From: Pseudomonadales bacterium
GTDB taxonomy: Bacteria; Pseudomonadota; Gammaproteobacteria; Steroidobacterales; Steroidobacteraceae
Reading direction: 5' to 3'
DNA length: 12,120 nucleotides
Assembly: GCA_020442965.1 (NCBI GenBank)
Contig: JAGRJB010000325.1
Location: forward strand, 1-12,120
Below the pieces are notes generated by a model that saw nothing but the letters and a program-made list of their open reading frames with translations, was not told the origin of the DNA and made no database searches. Both the position numbers and the translations under genes were made by a program. Below are positions 1 to 7,413 of the stretch, piece by piece. Every line of letters starts with the position of its first letter. Position 1 is the first letter of the stretch.

Positions 1-190
1 GGCAGTAGCGCGGCAGCATGTCGAGTTCGATGAAGATCTTGGCGGCTGTGAGCCGCGCGTCACGCGAGCGCTTCGGGTCGATCACGAAGCCCGAGGAGTA
101 ATACACGCCCGCATCGCCGCCCAGCCAGTAGACGAACAGCAGCAGATGCAGGTACTTGACGAGCCCATAGGCCAGACCGACTTCTTCCAT
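1..190 (-). CDS. Partial membrane protein, N-terminal fragment (unknown function)
   Basis: The reverse strand opens with ATG at 190-188 and stays open to the left edge, giving about 63 residues of an incomplete protein. A GGGGA Shine-Dalgarno-like stretch lies about 8 bases upstream of the ATG. The N-terminus reads MEEVGLAYGLVKYLHLLLFV, followed by YWLGGDAGVYYSS. That is a hydrophobic first membrane segment (about residues 8-30) followed by a charged stretch (DPKRSRDARLTAAKIF). This pattern resembles a family of conserved uncharacterised integral membrane proteins of proteobacteria; no function is assigned. Its start lies 22 bases after the stop of the cysteine synthase-like gene, so it is probably the third gene of the same leftward operon. 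Only the first helix is visible, so topology and family cannot be settled here. Confidence 0.7.
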   Translation of the reverse strand, partial: MEEVGLAYGLVKYLHLLLFVYWLGGDAGVYYSSGFVIDPKRSRDARLTAAKIFIELDMLPRYC

Positions 191-212
191 CGTTGAGATC
201 CCCGTAGTTTCG

Positions 213-1247
213 TTAGTCGCACCAGGGAATGGCGCGAAAACCCAATAGCTCCACCTCGCGCGAGCCGTAGTGTTCCTTGCATTCTTCATCGCTGCACAAA
301 TCAGTCGAGAGATATTTCTTGTTGCAGTCGGAGAATACCGTGGCGACACACGCGTCCTGCCCCTGATCGTGGGCAATCTGCAGGGCACCGAGCAGATTGG
401 CGCCCGAGCTGATGCCGACCGCGATGCCGAGCTCACTCGCCAGACGTTGCGCCATGACGATGGCATCGCCATCCCAGACGTCGACCAGCGGCCCCAGCTT
501 ATCCAGTTTTACGATCGACGGTATGAACTCGTCGCTGATGCCCTGTATGCGATGGCGGCCCACCTTGTGACCGGTCCGCAGAGTTGGCGAGTTGGCAGGC
601 TCGAGAGGGTATGCCTGGGCGCCTGGCACATGTTCGAACAGATAGCGCGCAACGCCCATCACGGTGCCACCTGTGCCGACTCCGGCCACAAACCCCGTCG
701 GCTTGCGGTCGATCGACGCAAGCTGCGCGACGATCTCAGGTCCCGTCGTTTCGTAGTGCGCCTGCACGTTCGCGACATTGTCGAACTGTTGTGGTCGAAA
801 CACGTGGCTGGTTTCGCGCGCAAAATCATCCGCCATGCGAATGCTGCCGAGAAATCCACCTTGTTCATGTGACACTGGGATCACCGAGGCGCCGAGACTT
901 TGAATGACCAGGACGCGCTCGCGGCTCATCCAGTCCGGCATATAAATGCGCACGTGGTGACCGAGCGCGCGTCCCATCGCCGCGAACGAAATGCCGGTAT
1001 TGCCACTCGTGGCCTCGCCAATCTCATCGCCCGGTTCGATTTCACCGTCGGCGTACGCGCGCTCGAGGATATAGAGCGCCATGCGATCCTTGATACTACC
1101 GGTGAAGTTGTAAGCTTCGTGTTTGGCGTAGATTCGGTGATCACGTCCTCGAAATCGACACTGAATTTCCAGGAGTGGCGTACGGCCCACGAGCCGTTTC
1201 AGCGCTTGCAGTCGATCTTTTGGCATGGAGCGCGCATGGTACCGCAC
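213..1247 (-). CDS. PLP-dependent cysteine synthase-family enzyme
   Basis: This 344-residue protein is a fold-type II PLP enzyme of the cysteine synthase/cystathionine beta-synthase family. The PLP-binding lysine is K53 in GSIKDR. The substrate loop is TSGNTG (80-85), the phosphate-binding glycine loop is GVGTGGT (189-195), and the serine region near the pyridine nitrogen is GISSGAN (278-284). Such enzymes do beta-replacement on O-acetylserine, O-phosphoserine or a related substrate in the cytosol; the exact substrate cannot be read from the motifs. The segment SDCNKKYLST (306-315) replaces the DSGERYLST-like strand of CysK, which argues for a side branch rather than orthodox CysK. C308, C318, C323 and C343 lie in the last 40 residues. 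The start is uncertain: GTG at 1247 follows a run of seven G, and an in-frame ATG lies at 1226; neither has a canonical ribosome site. It sits 30 bases after the methyltransferase stop and 22 bases before the membrane protein start. Confidence 0.88.
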   Translation of the reverse strand: MRYHARSMPKDRLQALKRLVGRTPLLEIQCRFRGRDHRIYAKHEAYNFTGSIKDRMALYILERAYADGEIEPGDEIGEATSGNTGISFAAMGRALGHHVRIYMPDWMSRERVLVIQSLGASVIPVSHEQGGFLGSIRMADDFARETSHVFRPQQFDNVANVQAHYETTGPEIVAQLASIDRKPTGFVAGVGTGGTVMGVARYLFEHVPGAQAYPLEPANSPTLRTGHKVGRHRIQGISDEFIPSIVKLDKLGPLVDVWDGDAIVMAQRLASELGIAVGISSGANLLGALQIAHDQGQDACVATVFSDCNKKYLSTDLCSDEECKEHYGSREVELLGFRAIPWCD

Positions 1248-1277
1248 GCCCGGCCCCCCCGTTGCGCCGCCGCGCGG

Positions 1278-2072
1278 TCAGCCAGGCGCTTTCTGCGCGG
1301 ATGCGGTCAGAATGCCGCTATAGCCGTAGATGGCGTTATTCGGACAAGGAATCACCTGCACGTCGATCGATCGCTGCGTGCAGCCGCCGTCGAGCAGTAC
1401 AGACTGCATATCATCCATCGATAAGTCGGCGCCCGGGAACATTCGGTCCCCGCACTTGTAAGCGCGACATCGATGCAGCGCATGAATGATCAGCGTGCCG
1501 CCGGGTTGCAGCATCGACAGCAAATTCTGCATGCAGCGGCGCCAGACTCGCTGATCGTCGGACACGGCATCGAGACAGAAGCCGGACACAATGAGATCGT
1601 AGAACTCGTTGCGCTGTGGGCCGAGCGGTTGCTGCCAGCGCGCATCGCTCAGATACAGGCCGCGCACGACCTTGCGCGTCTGCGCTTCGCGCTGATCGAT
1701 TTGCCTGTTAGTCGGCGCGATCTGCCCTTCGCAAGCCAGAAGGTACTGTGTGAATTGCTTCCAGTCGGGGTTGTCGATATCGGCAAGCAACCAGTCGCGT
1801 GCCGCGGCCAGGTTGTCGGCTAACCAGTCCGCCATGTCGAGGCGAAAAGCGTACTTGGACGCGGCAATCGCACGATGCAGGGTTGGACCACATCCGTATT
1901 CGAGCCCGCGGCCGAATCGTTTGCCCGCGGCTCGCAGCACCTCGACCTGATACGCGAGCACGGCCTGCTCGTCAGGCAGCACGACCTCGCTGTAGTAAGT
2001 CTGAAAATAGTCCCGTGCACGCCACTCGGAGTAATCCGCAATGATCCGTGCCCCGCCCGATGAGTCCGCCAC
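1278..2072 (-). CDS. NNMT/PNMT/TEMT-family SAM-dependent methyltransferase
   Basis: This 264-residue protein has the layout of the nicotinamide/phenylethanolamine/thioether N- or S-methyltransferase family. The N-terminal cap contains YSEW...DYFQTYYSEV (14-30). SAM motif I is LEYGCGPT (57-64), followed by the acidic LDMADWLADNL (78-88), which resembles the TDYSDQNL region of NNMT. DLIVSGFCLDAV (159-170) and LQPGGTLII (188-196) match the later strands of the fold. The family transfers a methyl group from SAM to small amines, pyridines or thioethers. The acceptor here is unknown; bacterial members include secondary-metabolite N-methyltransferases. The enzyme should be cytosolic, as there is no signal or membrane segment. 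The start is GTG, chosen because AGGGGA precedes it by 4 bases. It is the first gene of the leftward operon with a cysteine synthase-like enzyme, which suggests a joint role in making or modifying an amino-acid-derived small molecule (inference). Confidence 0.82.
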   Translation of the reverse strand: MADSSGGARIIADYSEWRARDYFQTYYSEVVLPDEQAVLAYQVEVLRAAGKRFGRGLEYGCGPTLHRAIAASKYAFRLDMADWLADNLAAARDWLLADIDNPDWKQFTQYLLACEGQIAPTNRQIDQREAQTRKVVRGLYLSDARWQQPLGPQRNEFYDLIVSGFCLDAVSDDQRVWRRCMQNLLSMLQPGGTLIIHALHRCRAYKCGDRMFPGADLSMDDMQSVLLDGGCTQRSIDVQVIPCPNNAIYGYSGILTASAQKAPG

Positions 2073-2076
2073 GTAT

Positions 2077-2082
2077 TCCCCT
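2077..2082 (-). promoter_or_regulatory. Ribosome binding site of the methyltransferase gene
   Basis: On the minus strand AGGGGA lies 4 bases before the GTG at 2072-2070. It is the best Shine-Dalgarno match near this end and supports the GTG start. Confidence 0.55.
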
Positions 2083-2124
2083 GAGAAGAATGGCCGATTT
2101 TCAACTAGTTCTGCCAGACGTATG

Positions 2125-2149
2125 ATGACCCTATGTTAAATAAGGTCAT
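2125..2149. promoter_or_regulatory. Inverted repeat ATGACC-N13-GGTCAT, possible operator
   Basis: Six-base arms ATGACC (2125-2130) and GGTCAT (2144-2149) flank an AT-rich 13-base centre. The site lies 53 bases upstream of the leftward methyltransferase start and about 140 bases upstream of the rightward kinase gene. Length and spacing suit a dimeric helix-turn-helix regulator. No binding protein can be named and no clear -35/-10 pair was found on either strand, so this is a candidate only. Confidence 0.35.
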
Positions 2150-2155
2150 AGTTCT

Positions 2156-2171
2156 ATTGCTTTGCAGCAAT
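2156..2171. promoter_or_regulatory. Perfect palindrome ATTGCT-N4-AGCAAT, possible operator
   Basis: ATTGCT (2156-2161) and AGCAAT (2166-2171) form a perfect inverted repeat over 16 bases. Its centre is about 26 bases from the centre of the neighbouring inverted repeat. A 16-base dyad of this kind would suit a LuxR-type or similar dimeric regulator, and the response regulator encoded downstream is one candidate (inference). The rest of the 2073-2291 gap shows no gene and no convincing promoter. Confidence 0.35.
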
Positions 2172-2291
2172 GCCGACAAGCGGTAGTTGCTTCGCAGGGG
2201 TCATTGTGTCACGTCGATCGGCCAACTCGCACGCGGCCGCCGATAAATAGATCAAGTCTTTACCCGGTTCATTGGGCAACAATAGACCGCC

Positions 2292-5200
2292 ATGAGCGTA
2301 CGCGCCAACCCAAACGCTCCGCTGCGAGCCAACGAGACGGACTCGCGACTCGTTGAGCGCGCGCCTGCAGCGGCCGATGCCGTCGCCTGGGTGTGGCGCG
2401 CCGATTCAGATCAGTTCCAATTGGACCAGCGCTGGCTTGAGAACCGCGAGATCGACTTCGACGCGCGCGGTGTCTCGCTACAGGACTGGCTGCGGACCAT
2501 ACATCCGGACGATCGAGCCGCGCTCAGGCGACAGCTGGGCCGGGCCACTACCACCGATCCGATCGAATGCGAGTATCGCCTGGCTCGCGGTGACGACGCC
2601 TGGTTGTGGGTGCTGCATCGCGGTCGCGTCATCGAGCGTGACGCAACCGGGGCGCCGCGCCTCGCGCTCGGCTTGTTAGTCGATATCGATGCGCGAAAAC
2701 GTGCTGAATCGTCCTTTGCCGAGGACCAGGCGCGCCTCGCCACCGCGCTCTGGGGCGCGCGTGCCGCTTTCTGGCAATGGCATGTACCGACCGACTCGGG
2801 CACATCGAGCGCGATGTGGTTCGCGATAACCGGTTATTCGCGCGAGCAGTGGGAAAGCGTACCGCATCCGTGGACGTCCAGGTTGCATCCCGATGATCGC
2901 GCGCGCGTGGAGCGGCATCTCGCCGATCATGTCTCGGGCCGTATCGACAAAGTGGAACACGAATATCGCATCAAGGTCGCGAACGGTAGTTGGAAGTGGA
3001 TGCTCGATCGCGGGCGGGCGATCGAGTGGGATCTCGACGGCAAGCCGACGCTGGTGATGGGCGTATCACTCGACATCGATTCTGCCAAGCGAGCGGAGGA
3101 TGAACTAAGAACCGTGCAGTCGCGGTTGCACACGGCGGTGTGGGGCGCCAGCGCTGGTCTGTGGGAGCTGGATTTCCGCACCGGTTTGACGCATTGGTAT
3201 AACGACTGGTGTTCGCGTCACGATATCGATCCCTGCGACGGTGAAGATCATGTGGCGCGTTGGGACGACAATCTGCACCCGGATGAGGGACCCGAAGCGA
3301 AACGCCGCTCCGCTGCGCACGTCGCGGGAGATCGGGATTACTACGATGCCGATTACCGCATCCGCACGCGCCGAGGCGACTGGTGCTGGGTGTTCGAGCG
3401 TGGCCGCGTCGTTGAGCGCGACGGCGCGGGGCAGGCGCTGCGCATGGTCGGTATCTGTATGGATAACGCTGAGCGCAAGGTTGCCAATCTGGAACTCCTT
3501 GCTAACAAGGAACGGCTGGAGACAGCGCTGAGCCATTCTGGAGCCGGCCCTTGGGAACTGCGCATCTCGACCGATGAGGCCAATCACAGCGACGCGTTCT
3601 ACCAGTTGTTTGGTGTGACTCCGGCGGTCGGCCGGGCGGATCGGCGGTTCTGGCAGAACCACGTGCATCCTGAGGACCTGCGTCCGGCGATCGATAGCTA
3701 TAAGCGGGCGGCGGCCGCTGGCCAGGACGCGCACGAGGTGGAATACCGCTTCCGCCATGCCGATGGTAGCTGGCACTGGGCGTTCGACCGTATGTCCATT
3801 CTCGAGCGCAATGCCGCGGGCGCCCCTGAACGAATTGTTGGCCTGACCGTGGACATAACCGACCGCAAGTCGCGTGAGCTTGCGTTGATTGCCAGCGACC
3901 GGCGCTTCCGCACTGCGGCCGAGGCAATCTCAGGGATTGTCTACGAGATCGATCTGCAAACCGGTGTCGTCGAGCGGCACGGTGTGGAGCGCATGCTGGG
4001 CTATACGTCGGCCGAGCTTGCTAGCAGCGTGGAGGCGTGGACCCAGATTTGTCATCCCGATGATCGCGAGCGCTTCGAACGCGATCGGTGGGCGGTTGCC
4101 AATACGGGTGTCGCGGGGGACGCAACGAACTACCGCATCCGGCATCGCGATGGCCACTACTTGACCGTGTCCGAGACGCCTGTGCTGTTGCGCGACATCA
4201 CGGGCACGCCCGCGCGTATCGTCGGTTTCACCGTCGATATCACTCAGAATATCAACGAACGTACCGCGTTGGCGGATAGCGAGGCACTGTTTCGTACCGT
4301 CGCGGCGCTCGCACCTGGCTTCGTGTTCGAAAGCGCATTTCTGTCTGACGGCAGTTCGCAGATCGTGCGCGTCAGCGAAGGCTTCGAACGTGCGATGGGC
4401 TGCGACCTGAATGAATTTCAGCGGCGCGGGCACTGGGGCGGAGCACTCGCTGAATCCTCGCAGGCGGTTGGACGCGCAATATACGAGCAGTTGCTCGCCG
4501 GCGCGTCGCTTGTCTGCGATGAGCTGCAGATTCGTCGCCCCGACGGCAGTGCTCGGTGGCTGGCGGTCCGCTCGCGCTCGGTGCACGACCAGGACGGCCG
4601 CGTGACAGGGTCGATAGGCTCGGCGACCGATATTACCGAGCGACGCGCCTCGGACGAAGCGCTGCGCCGCTCGCAGGCGCAGTTGATGGCGATCGCGGAA
4701 AGTTCACCGGACTGGCTCGTACTGGTCGACGCGGACATGCGTGTGCAGTACATCAATCATCCGATGATGGGCCGCGCGCCGGATGCGCTGATCGGGTGCT
4801 TTGTCCGTGATATTGCACCTCCGGAAGACATGGATCGGGTTGCGCAGGCTGTCGCGCACGTGCTGGAGACCGGCGAACCGGCGGATCTCGAGCAGACTTA
4901 CGGCCGCGAACCAGCGCGCTTGTTCGATATGCGCATCCGCGTCGTGCGCGCGGGGGACCGTGTCGCGGGAGCGGTTATTTGTGCAACGGATATCACCGCG
5001 CGCCGTGCCGCCGATGAATTGCGCGCAACACAGGCGCGTATCCTGGAGGCGCTGCGTGAGGCGGTAGCAGTCGTGAATCTCGACAACGTCATCTGCATCG
5101 CCAATCCGAGCTTCGATGCGATGTTCGGCTTTGCTCCCGGCGCGGCGGTCGGCGCGTCGCTCGAGCCACTCGTGGTCGCCGGCGCGGTGAGCCAGCGCAA

Positions 5201-6026
5201 CCGCATCGATCGGCAAATGCGCGAGGCTGCCGGGTTGCCGCATGCCGTACCCGTGGAGTTCGACTGTCTGCGCCGCGACGGCAGCGCGTTTACGGCAAAT
5301 TGTGTCGCCACACAGATTGTGATCGGTGACCGGGAACACTGGTTAGTGGCATTCACGGACGTGACCGAGCGCAAACGGATGGAGCGCGAAGTACTCGAGA
5401 TTGCCAGCCGCGAGCAGTTGCGGATCGGTTCCGACCTGCACGATGGCCTGGGCCAGGATCTGACCGGTATCGCGTTGATGATGCGCAGTGTCGTCGTACA
5501 GCTCCGCAAGGAGAATTCGGCCGTGCGAGCCGATGTGGAGGACATCATCGGTCTCGTCAATGCGGCGATCGAGAGTACGCGTGCGATGGCCCGTGGTTTG
5601 TCGCCGGTCGGTGCTGCGGGCGGCGGGCTGGTGGCTGGTCTGCGCTCACTCGCTGCGCGAGGTTTGGAGCGCTTCGGCGTCCACACCAACTTCACCACTC
5701 GGCTTGAAGTTCCACTGTCGATCGATGACTGCTCTGCTGGGCATCTGTATCGCATCGCCCAGGAAGCATTCACCAACTCTGTCCGCCATGGTCGCGTGAC
5801 GGAGGTGCAGATCGATCTGCATACTTATGCCGATGGGCTGCAGCTGACAATTTCCGATAACGGCCGAGGGTTTGATCCCCACACGCTGCGTGGCGATGGC
5901 ATGGGGCTCAAGTTGATGCGCTATCGCGCGCAAATGTTGCACGGCGATCTCACGGTGGACACGAGCGATTCAGGCGGCGTCGCAGTTCAGTGCACCTGTT
6001 CCCATCCACGATCGCAGGTGGGTTGA
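2292..6026 (+). CDS. Soluble multi-PAS sensor histidine kinase (8 PAS, HisKA_3, HATPase)
   Basis: This 1244-residue protein has no membrane segment, so it should sense signals in the cytoplasm. Eight PAS units follow one another. Their closing D-[IVN]-x-x-[RK] signatures lie at about residues 131, 261, 391, 521, 649, 780, 900 and 1023, and units 1-5 carry HPDD/HPDE/HPED motifs typical of the PAS_3 fold. The kinase core follows: a HisKA_3 dimerisation helix with the phosphoacceptor H1050 in DLHDGLGQ, N-box EAFTNSVRH (N1162), G1 box DNGRGF (from D1189) and G2 box GMGL (about 1204). This is the NarX/UhpB/DegS class, which phosphorylates NarL-type regulators. The response regulator gene follows within 25 bases and is the evident partner. 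The ATG at 2292 has no good ribosome site; it is kept because the first PAS unit begins soon after it. No LOV NCRFLQ motif was seen, so the ligand or cofactor is unknown. Confidence 0.93.
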   Translation: MSVRANPNAPLRANETDSRLVERAPAAADAVAWVWRADSDQFQLDQRWLENREIDFDARGVSLQDWLRTIHPDDRAALRRQLGRATTTDPIECEYRLARGDDAWLWVLHRGRVIERDATGAPRLALGLLVDIDARKRAESSFAEDQARLATALWGARAAFWQWHVPTDSGTSSAMWFAITGYSREQWESVPHPWTSRLHPDDRARVERHLADHVSGRIDKVEHEYRIKVANGSWKWMLDRGRAIEWDLDGKPTLVMGVSLDIDSAKRAEDELRTVQSRLHTAVWGASAGLWELDFRTGLTHWYNDWCSRHDIDPCDGEDHVARWDDNLHPDEGPEAKRRSAAHVAGDRDYYDADYRIRTRRGDWCWVFERGRVVERDGAGQALRMVGICMDNAERKVANLELLANKERLETALSHSGAGPWELRISTDEANHSDAFYQLFGVTPAVGRADRRFWQNHVHPEDLRPAIDSYKRAAAAGQDAHEVEYRFRHADGSWHWAFDRMSILERNAAGAPERIVGLTVDITDRKSRELALIASDRRFRTAAEAISGIVYEIDLQTGVVERHGVERMLGYTSAELASSVEAWTQICHPDDRERFERDRWAVANTGVAGDATNYRIRHRDGHYLTVSETPVLLRDITGTPARIVGFTVDITQNINERTALADSEALFRTVAALAPGFVFESAFLSDGSSQIVRVSEGFERAMGCDLNEFQRRGHWGGALAESSQAVGRAIYEQLLAGASLVCDELQIRRPDGSARWLAVRSRSVHDQDGRVTGSIGSATDITERRASDEALRRSQAQLMAIAESSPDWLVLVDADMRVQYINHPMMGRAPDALIGCFVRDIAPPEDMDRVAQAVAHVLETGEPADLEQTYGREPARLFDMRIRVVRAGDRVAGAVICATDITARRAADELRATQARILEALREAVAVVNLDNVICIANPSFDAMFGFAPGAAVGASLEPLVVAGAVSQRNRIDRQMREAAGLPHAVPVEFDCLRRDGSAFTANCVATQIVIGDREHWLVAFTDVTERKRMEREVLEIASREQLRIGSDLHDGLGQDLTGIALMMRSVVVQLRKENSAVRADVEDIIGLVNAAIESTRAMARGLSPVGAAGGGLVAGLRSLAARGLERFGVHTNFTTRLEVPLSIDDCSAGHLYRIAQEAFTNSVRHGRVTEVQIDLHTYADGLQLTISDNGRGFDPHTLRGDGMGLKLMRYRAQMLHGDLTVDTSDSGGVAVQCTCSHPRSQVG
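2319..3878 (+). repeat. Four tandem ~130-codon PAS units inside the kinase gene
   Basis: The first four PAS units repeat with a nearly fixed period. The conserved aspartates closing each unit lie at D131, D261, D391 and D521, exactly 130 residues apart. The early tryptophans lie at W33, W161, W291 and W421. Shared motifs include W-x-W-x-(L/F)-x-R-x-x-x-x-E-(R/W)-(D/N) near the end of each unit (WLWVLHRGRVIERD, WKWMLDRGRAIEWD, WCWVFERGRVVERD, WHWAFDRMSILERN). The later units 5-8 have less regular spacing (128, 131, 120 and 123 residues). This points to internal tandem duplication, old enough for clear protein-level divergence. Confidence 0.75.
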
Positions 6027-6049
6027 CGCTGGCGAATGCGGCCGTCAGC

Positions 6050-6736
6050 ATGGCGGCCATGAACGCGATGCTAGCTGCTACGGAAATTCGAAGTGTCATC
6101 ATCGTCGATGATCATCCGATCGTTCGACAGGGTTTGCGACGCATGCTCGAAGCCGAGCCCGATCTCACCGTGGCCGCCGAAGCGGATTCGGAGCAGGCTG
6201 CGCGCGCAGCGATCCGTGCCCACACGCCCGATATCGTCATCGTCGATCTGTCGCTCGAGCGCGGTGACGGCATCGAGCTCGTGCGGGAGATGCATCAGGA
6301 GAACGCCGAGCTGCGTATGTTGGTGTTGTCGATGCACGATGAGACCATCTACGCCGAGCGGTTGCTCGCGGCCGGCGCCATGGGTTACATCATGAAGCAA
6401 GCGGCGTCCGATCAGCTTCTCACCGCCGTGCGCCGCGTACTGAGCGGGCGTAACTATGTGAGCGATGCGGTGCAACGCACGCTCGACATGCGCGGCGGCG
6501 AATCCCGCACCGTCGACCCGGCCGATCCGGTGTCCCGCTTGTCCAACCGTGAAGTGCAGATACTCAACATGGTGGGCCGCGGCATGAGCTCGCGCGATAT
6601 TGCGACCGAATTCAGTCTGTCCGTAAAAACGATCGAATCCCACCGGCAGACGATCAAACACAAGCTCGGACTGGCCACCAACAATCAGTTGCTCCAATAC
6701 GCGATGAAGTGGTTCGGCGGAAAGCACCGCCCCTGA
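6050..6736 (+). CDS. NarL/FixJ-family response regulator (REC + LuxR HTH)
   Basis: The receiver domain begins with SVIIVDDHPIVRQGL, carrying the acidic pair that binds magnesium. The phosphoacceptor aspartate is in IVIVDLSLERGDG (GAT at 6245-6247). The later LVLSMHD and GAMGYIMKQA segments carry the conserved S and K positions. A LuxR-type helix-turn-helix follows: LSNREVQILNMVGRGMSSRD, then IATEFSLSVKTIESHRQ and IKHKLGL. The protein is a DNA-binding transcription regulator, expected to be activated by the histidine kinase whose stop codon lies 23 bases upstream. The start is uncertain because no candidate has a good ribosome site. ATG at 6050 is the first in-frame ATG after the kinase stop; ATGs at 6059 and 6068 are also possible. 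A GTG at 5990, overlapping the kinase gene, would add residues with no family resemblance. Translation is probably coupled to the kinase gene. Target genes are unknown. Confidence 0.93.
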   Translation: MAAMNAMLAATEIRSVIIVDDHPIVRQGLRRMLEAEPDLTVAAEADSEQAARAAIRAHTPDIVIVDLSLERGDGIELVREMHQENAELRMLVLSMHDETIYAERLLAAGAMGYIMKQAASDQLLTAVRRVLSGRNYVSDAVQRTLDMRGGESRTVDPADPVSRLSNREVQILNMVGRGMSSRDIATEFSLSVKTIESHRQTIKHKLGLATNNQLLQYAMKWFGGKHRP

Positions 6737-6743
6737 CTGCGAG

Positions 6744-6760
6744 GCGGTCGATCGAACCGC
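6744..6760 (+). terminator. Weak hairpin after the response regulator gene
   Basis: GCGGT (6744-6748) and ACCGC (6756-6760) can form a 5-base-pair stem with a 7-base loop just after the response regulator stop. No T-run follows, so it is at best a weak or factor-assisted terminator. The 6737-6834 gap otherwise holds only the sigma gene's ribosome site. Confidence 0.2.
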
Positions 6761-6822
6761 GGCGGATATTGGTCGGCGCCATTTAAACCCCAGCGCGATT
6801 TCGTGCCTCTAACGGATTACTC

Positions 6823-6830
6823 AGGAGGAG
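6823..6830 (+). promoter_or_regulatory. Strong ribosome binding site serving overlapping ATG and GTG starts
   Basis: AGGAGGAG is the strongest Shine-Dalgarno sequence in the window. Two starts lie just downstream in different frames. ATG at 6833 opens a 10-codon frame (MCWLTVRYPI, then TGA). GTG at 6835 opens the sigma factor. The site supports the GTG as the sigma factor start; the competing ATG may lower or tune its translation (inference). Confidence 0.6.
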
Positions 6831-6834
6831 CGAT

Positions 6835-7413
6835 GTGTTGGCTGACGGTGCGGTATCCAATCTGATGGCGGGGTCCGATTCGCTCGTCGATCTGCACAGC
6901 GCAGTGGTGGAACGTGCCCGCGCTGGGGACACTCGTGCCTTCGAGCGGCTGTATCGCGAGCATTCCGGCCGTGTCTACGGCTTGTGCCTGCGCATGACCC
7001 GCGATGCGGACGTGGCGGCGGACTGTACGCAGGAGGCGTTTATCAAGGCCTGGCAGGCGCTCGCACGCTTCGAGGCCCGTTCGAGTTTTGCCACCTGGCT
7101 GCATCGGATCGCTGTCAACACCGTGTTGGCCCGTCGGCGCCAACCAGCGGCGCGGGAAGAGTCGTTAGACGACGCGGTGGGTGCCTTGGATACGGAGCTC
7201 ACTTTCGACAGCCCGGTGGAGGAGGCGGAGCTGGAAACCGCCATTGCATCGCTGCCGGCTGGTGCACGCGACGTCTTGGTGCTCTGCGGGGTTTACGGCT
7301 ATGAGCACCGCGAAGTCGCCGGGATGTTGGGGATCGCAGTGGGCACCTGCAAGGCGCAACTGCACAGAGCGCGCGCGCTGTTGCGCGAGCGGATTGAGAG
7401 AGGTGTAGCGTGA
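6835..7413 (+). CDS. ECF-type RNA polymerase sigma factor
   Basis: This 192-residue protein has only the two domains typical of group IV (extracytoplasmic function) sigma factors. Sigma-2 spans about residues 35-103, including the core-binding and -10 melting region DADVAADCTQEAFIKAWQAL and the FATWLHRIAVNTVLARRR helix. Sigma-4 spans about 132-185, with SLPAGARDVLVLCGVYGYEH and the -35-binding helix around VAGMLGIAVGTCKAQLHRAR. It directs core RNA polymerase to a dedicated promoter set. The start is GTG at 6835, 4 bases after AGGAGGAG. Its stop overlaps the GTG start of the next gene (GTGA at 7410-7413), which encodes the likely membrane anti-sigma factor; this fits release of the sigma factor in response to an envelope signal. 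It could autoregulate, but no clear ECF promoter was identified upstream. Confidence 0.93.
   Translation: MLADGAVSNLMAGSDSLVDLHSAVVERARAGDTRAFERLYREHSGRVYGLCLRMTRDADVAADCTQEAFIKAWQALARFEARSSFATWLHRIAVNTVLARRRQPAAREESLDDAVGALDTELTFDSPVEEAELETAIASLPAGARDVLVLCGVYGYEHREVAGMLGIAVGTCKAQLHRARALLRERIERGVA

Noticed and set aside
270..872. Plus-strand frame of 200 codons opposite the cysteine synthase-like gene
   Set aside because: The minus strand carries all PLP-enzyme motifs, and the plus frame has no family features.
1254..1260. Run of seven C as a sign of a frameshift
   Set aside because: It lies in the gap between two intact minus-strand genes and does not break either frame. It only affects the choice of start for the cysteine synthase-like gene.
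4704..5339. Minus-strand frame of 211 codons inside the kinase gene
   Set aside because: It lies fully opposite PAS-coding sequence, is rich in R, A and H, and has no recognisable domain. The same applies to the frames at 3105-3776, 3930-4586 and 4898-5776.
5990..6049. GTG start giving the response regulator 20 extra residues
   Set aside because: It overlaps the kinase end, has a poor ribosome site, and the extra residues do not resemble a receiver domain.
6071..6727. Long minus-strand open frame (218 codons) opposite the response regulator
   Set aside because: The plus strand encodes clear REC and LuxR HTH domains. Long antisense frames are expected in GC-rich genes, and this one shows no family motif.
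6750..6780. ECF-type autoregulatory promoter before the sigma gene (GAACC then GGTC)
   Set aside because: The spacing of about 13 bases is shorter than expected and the match is weak, so it is not called.
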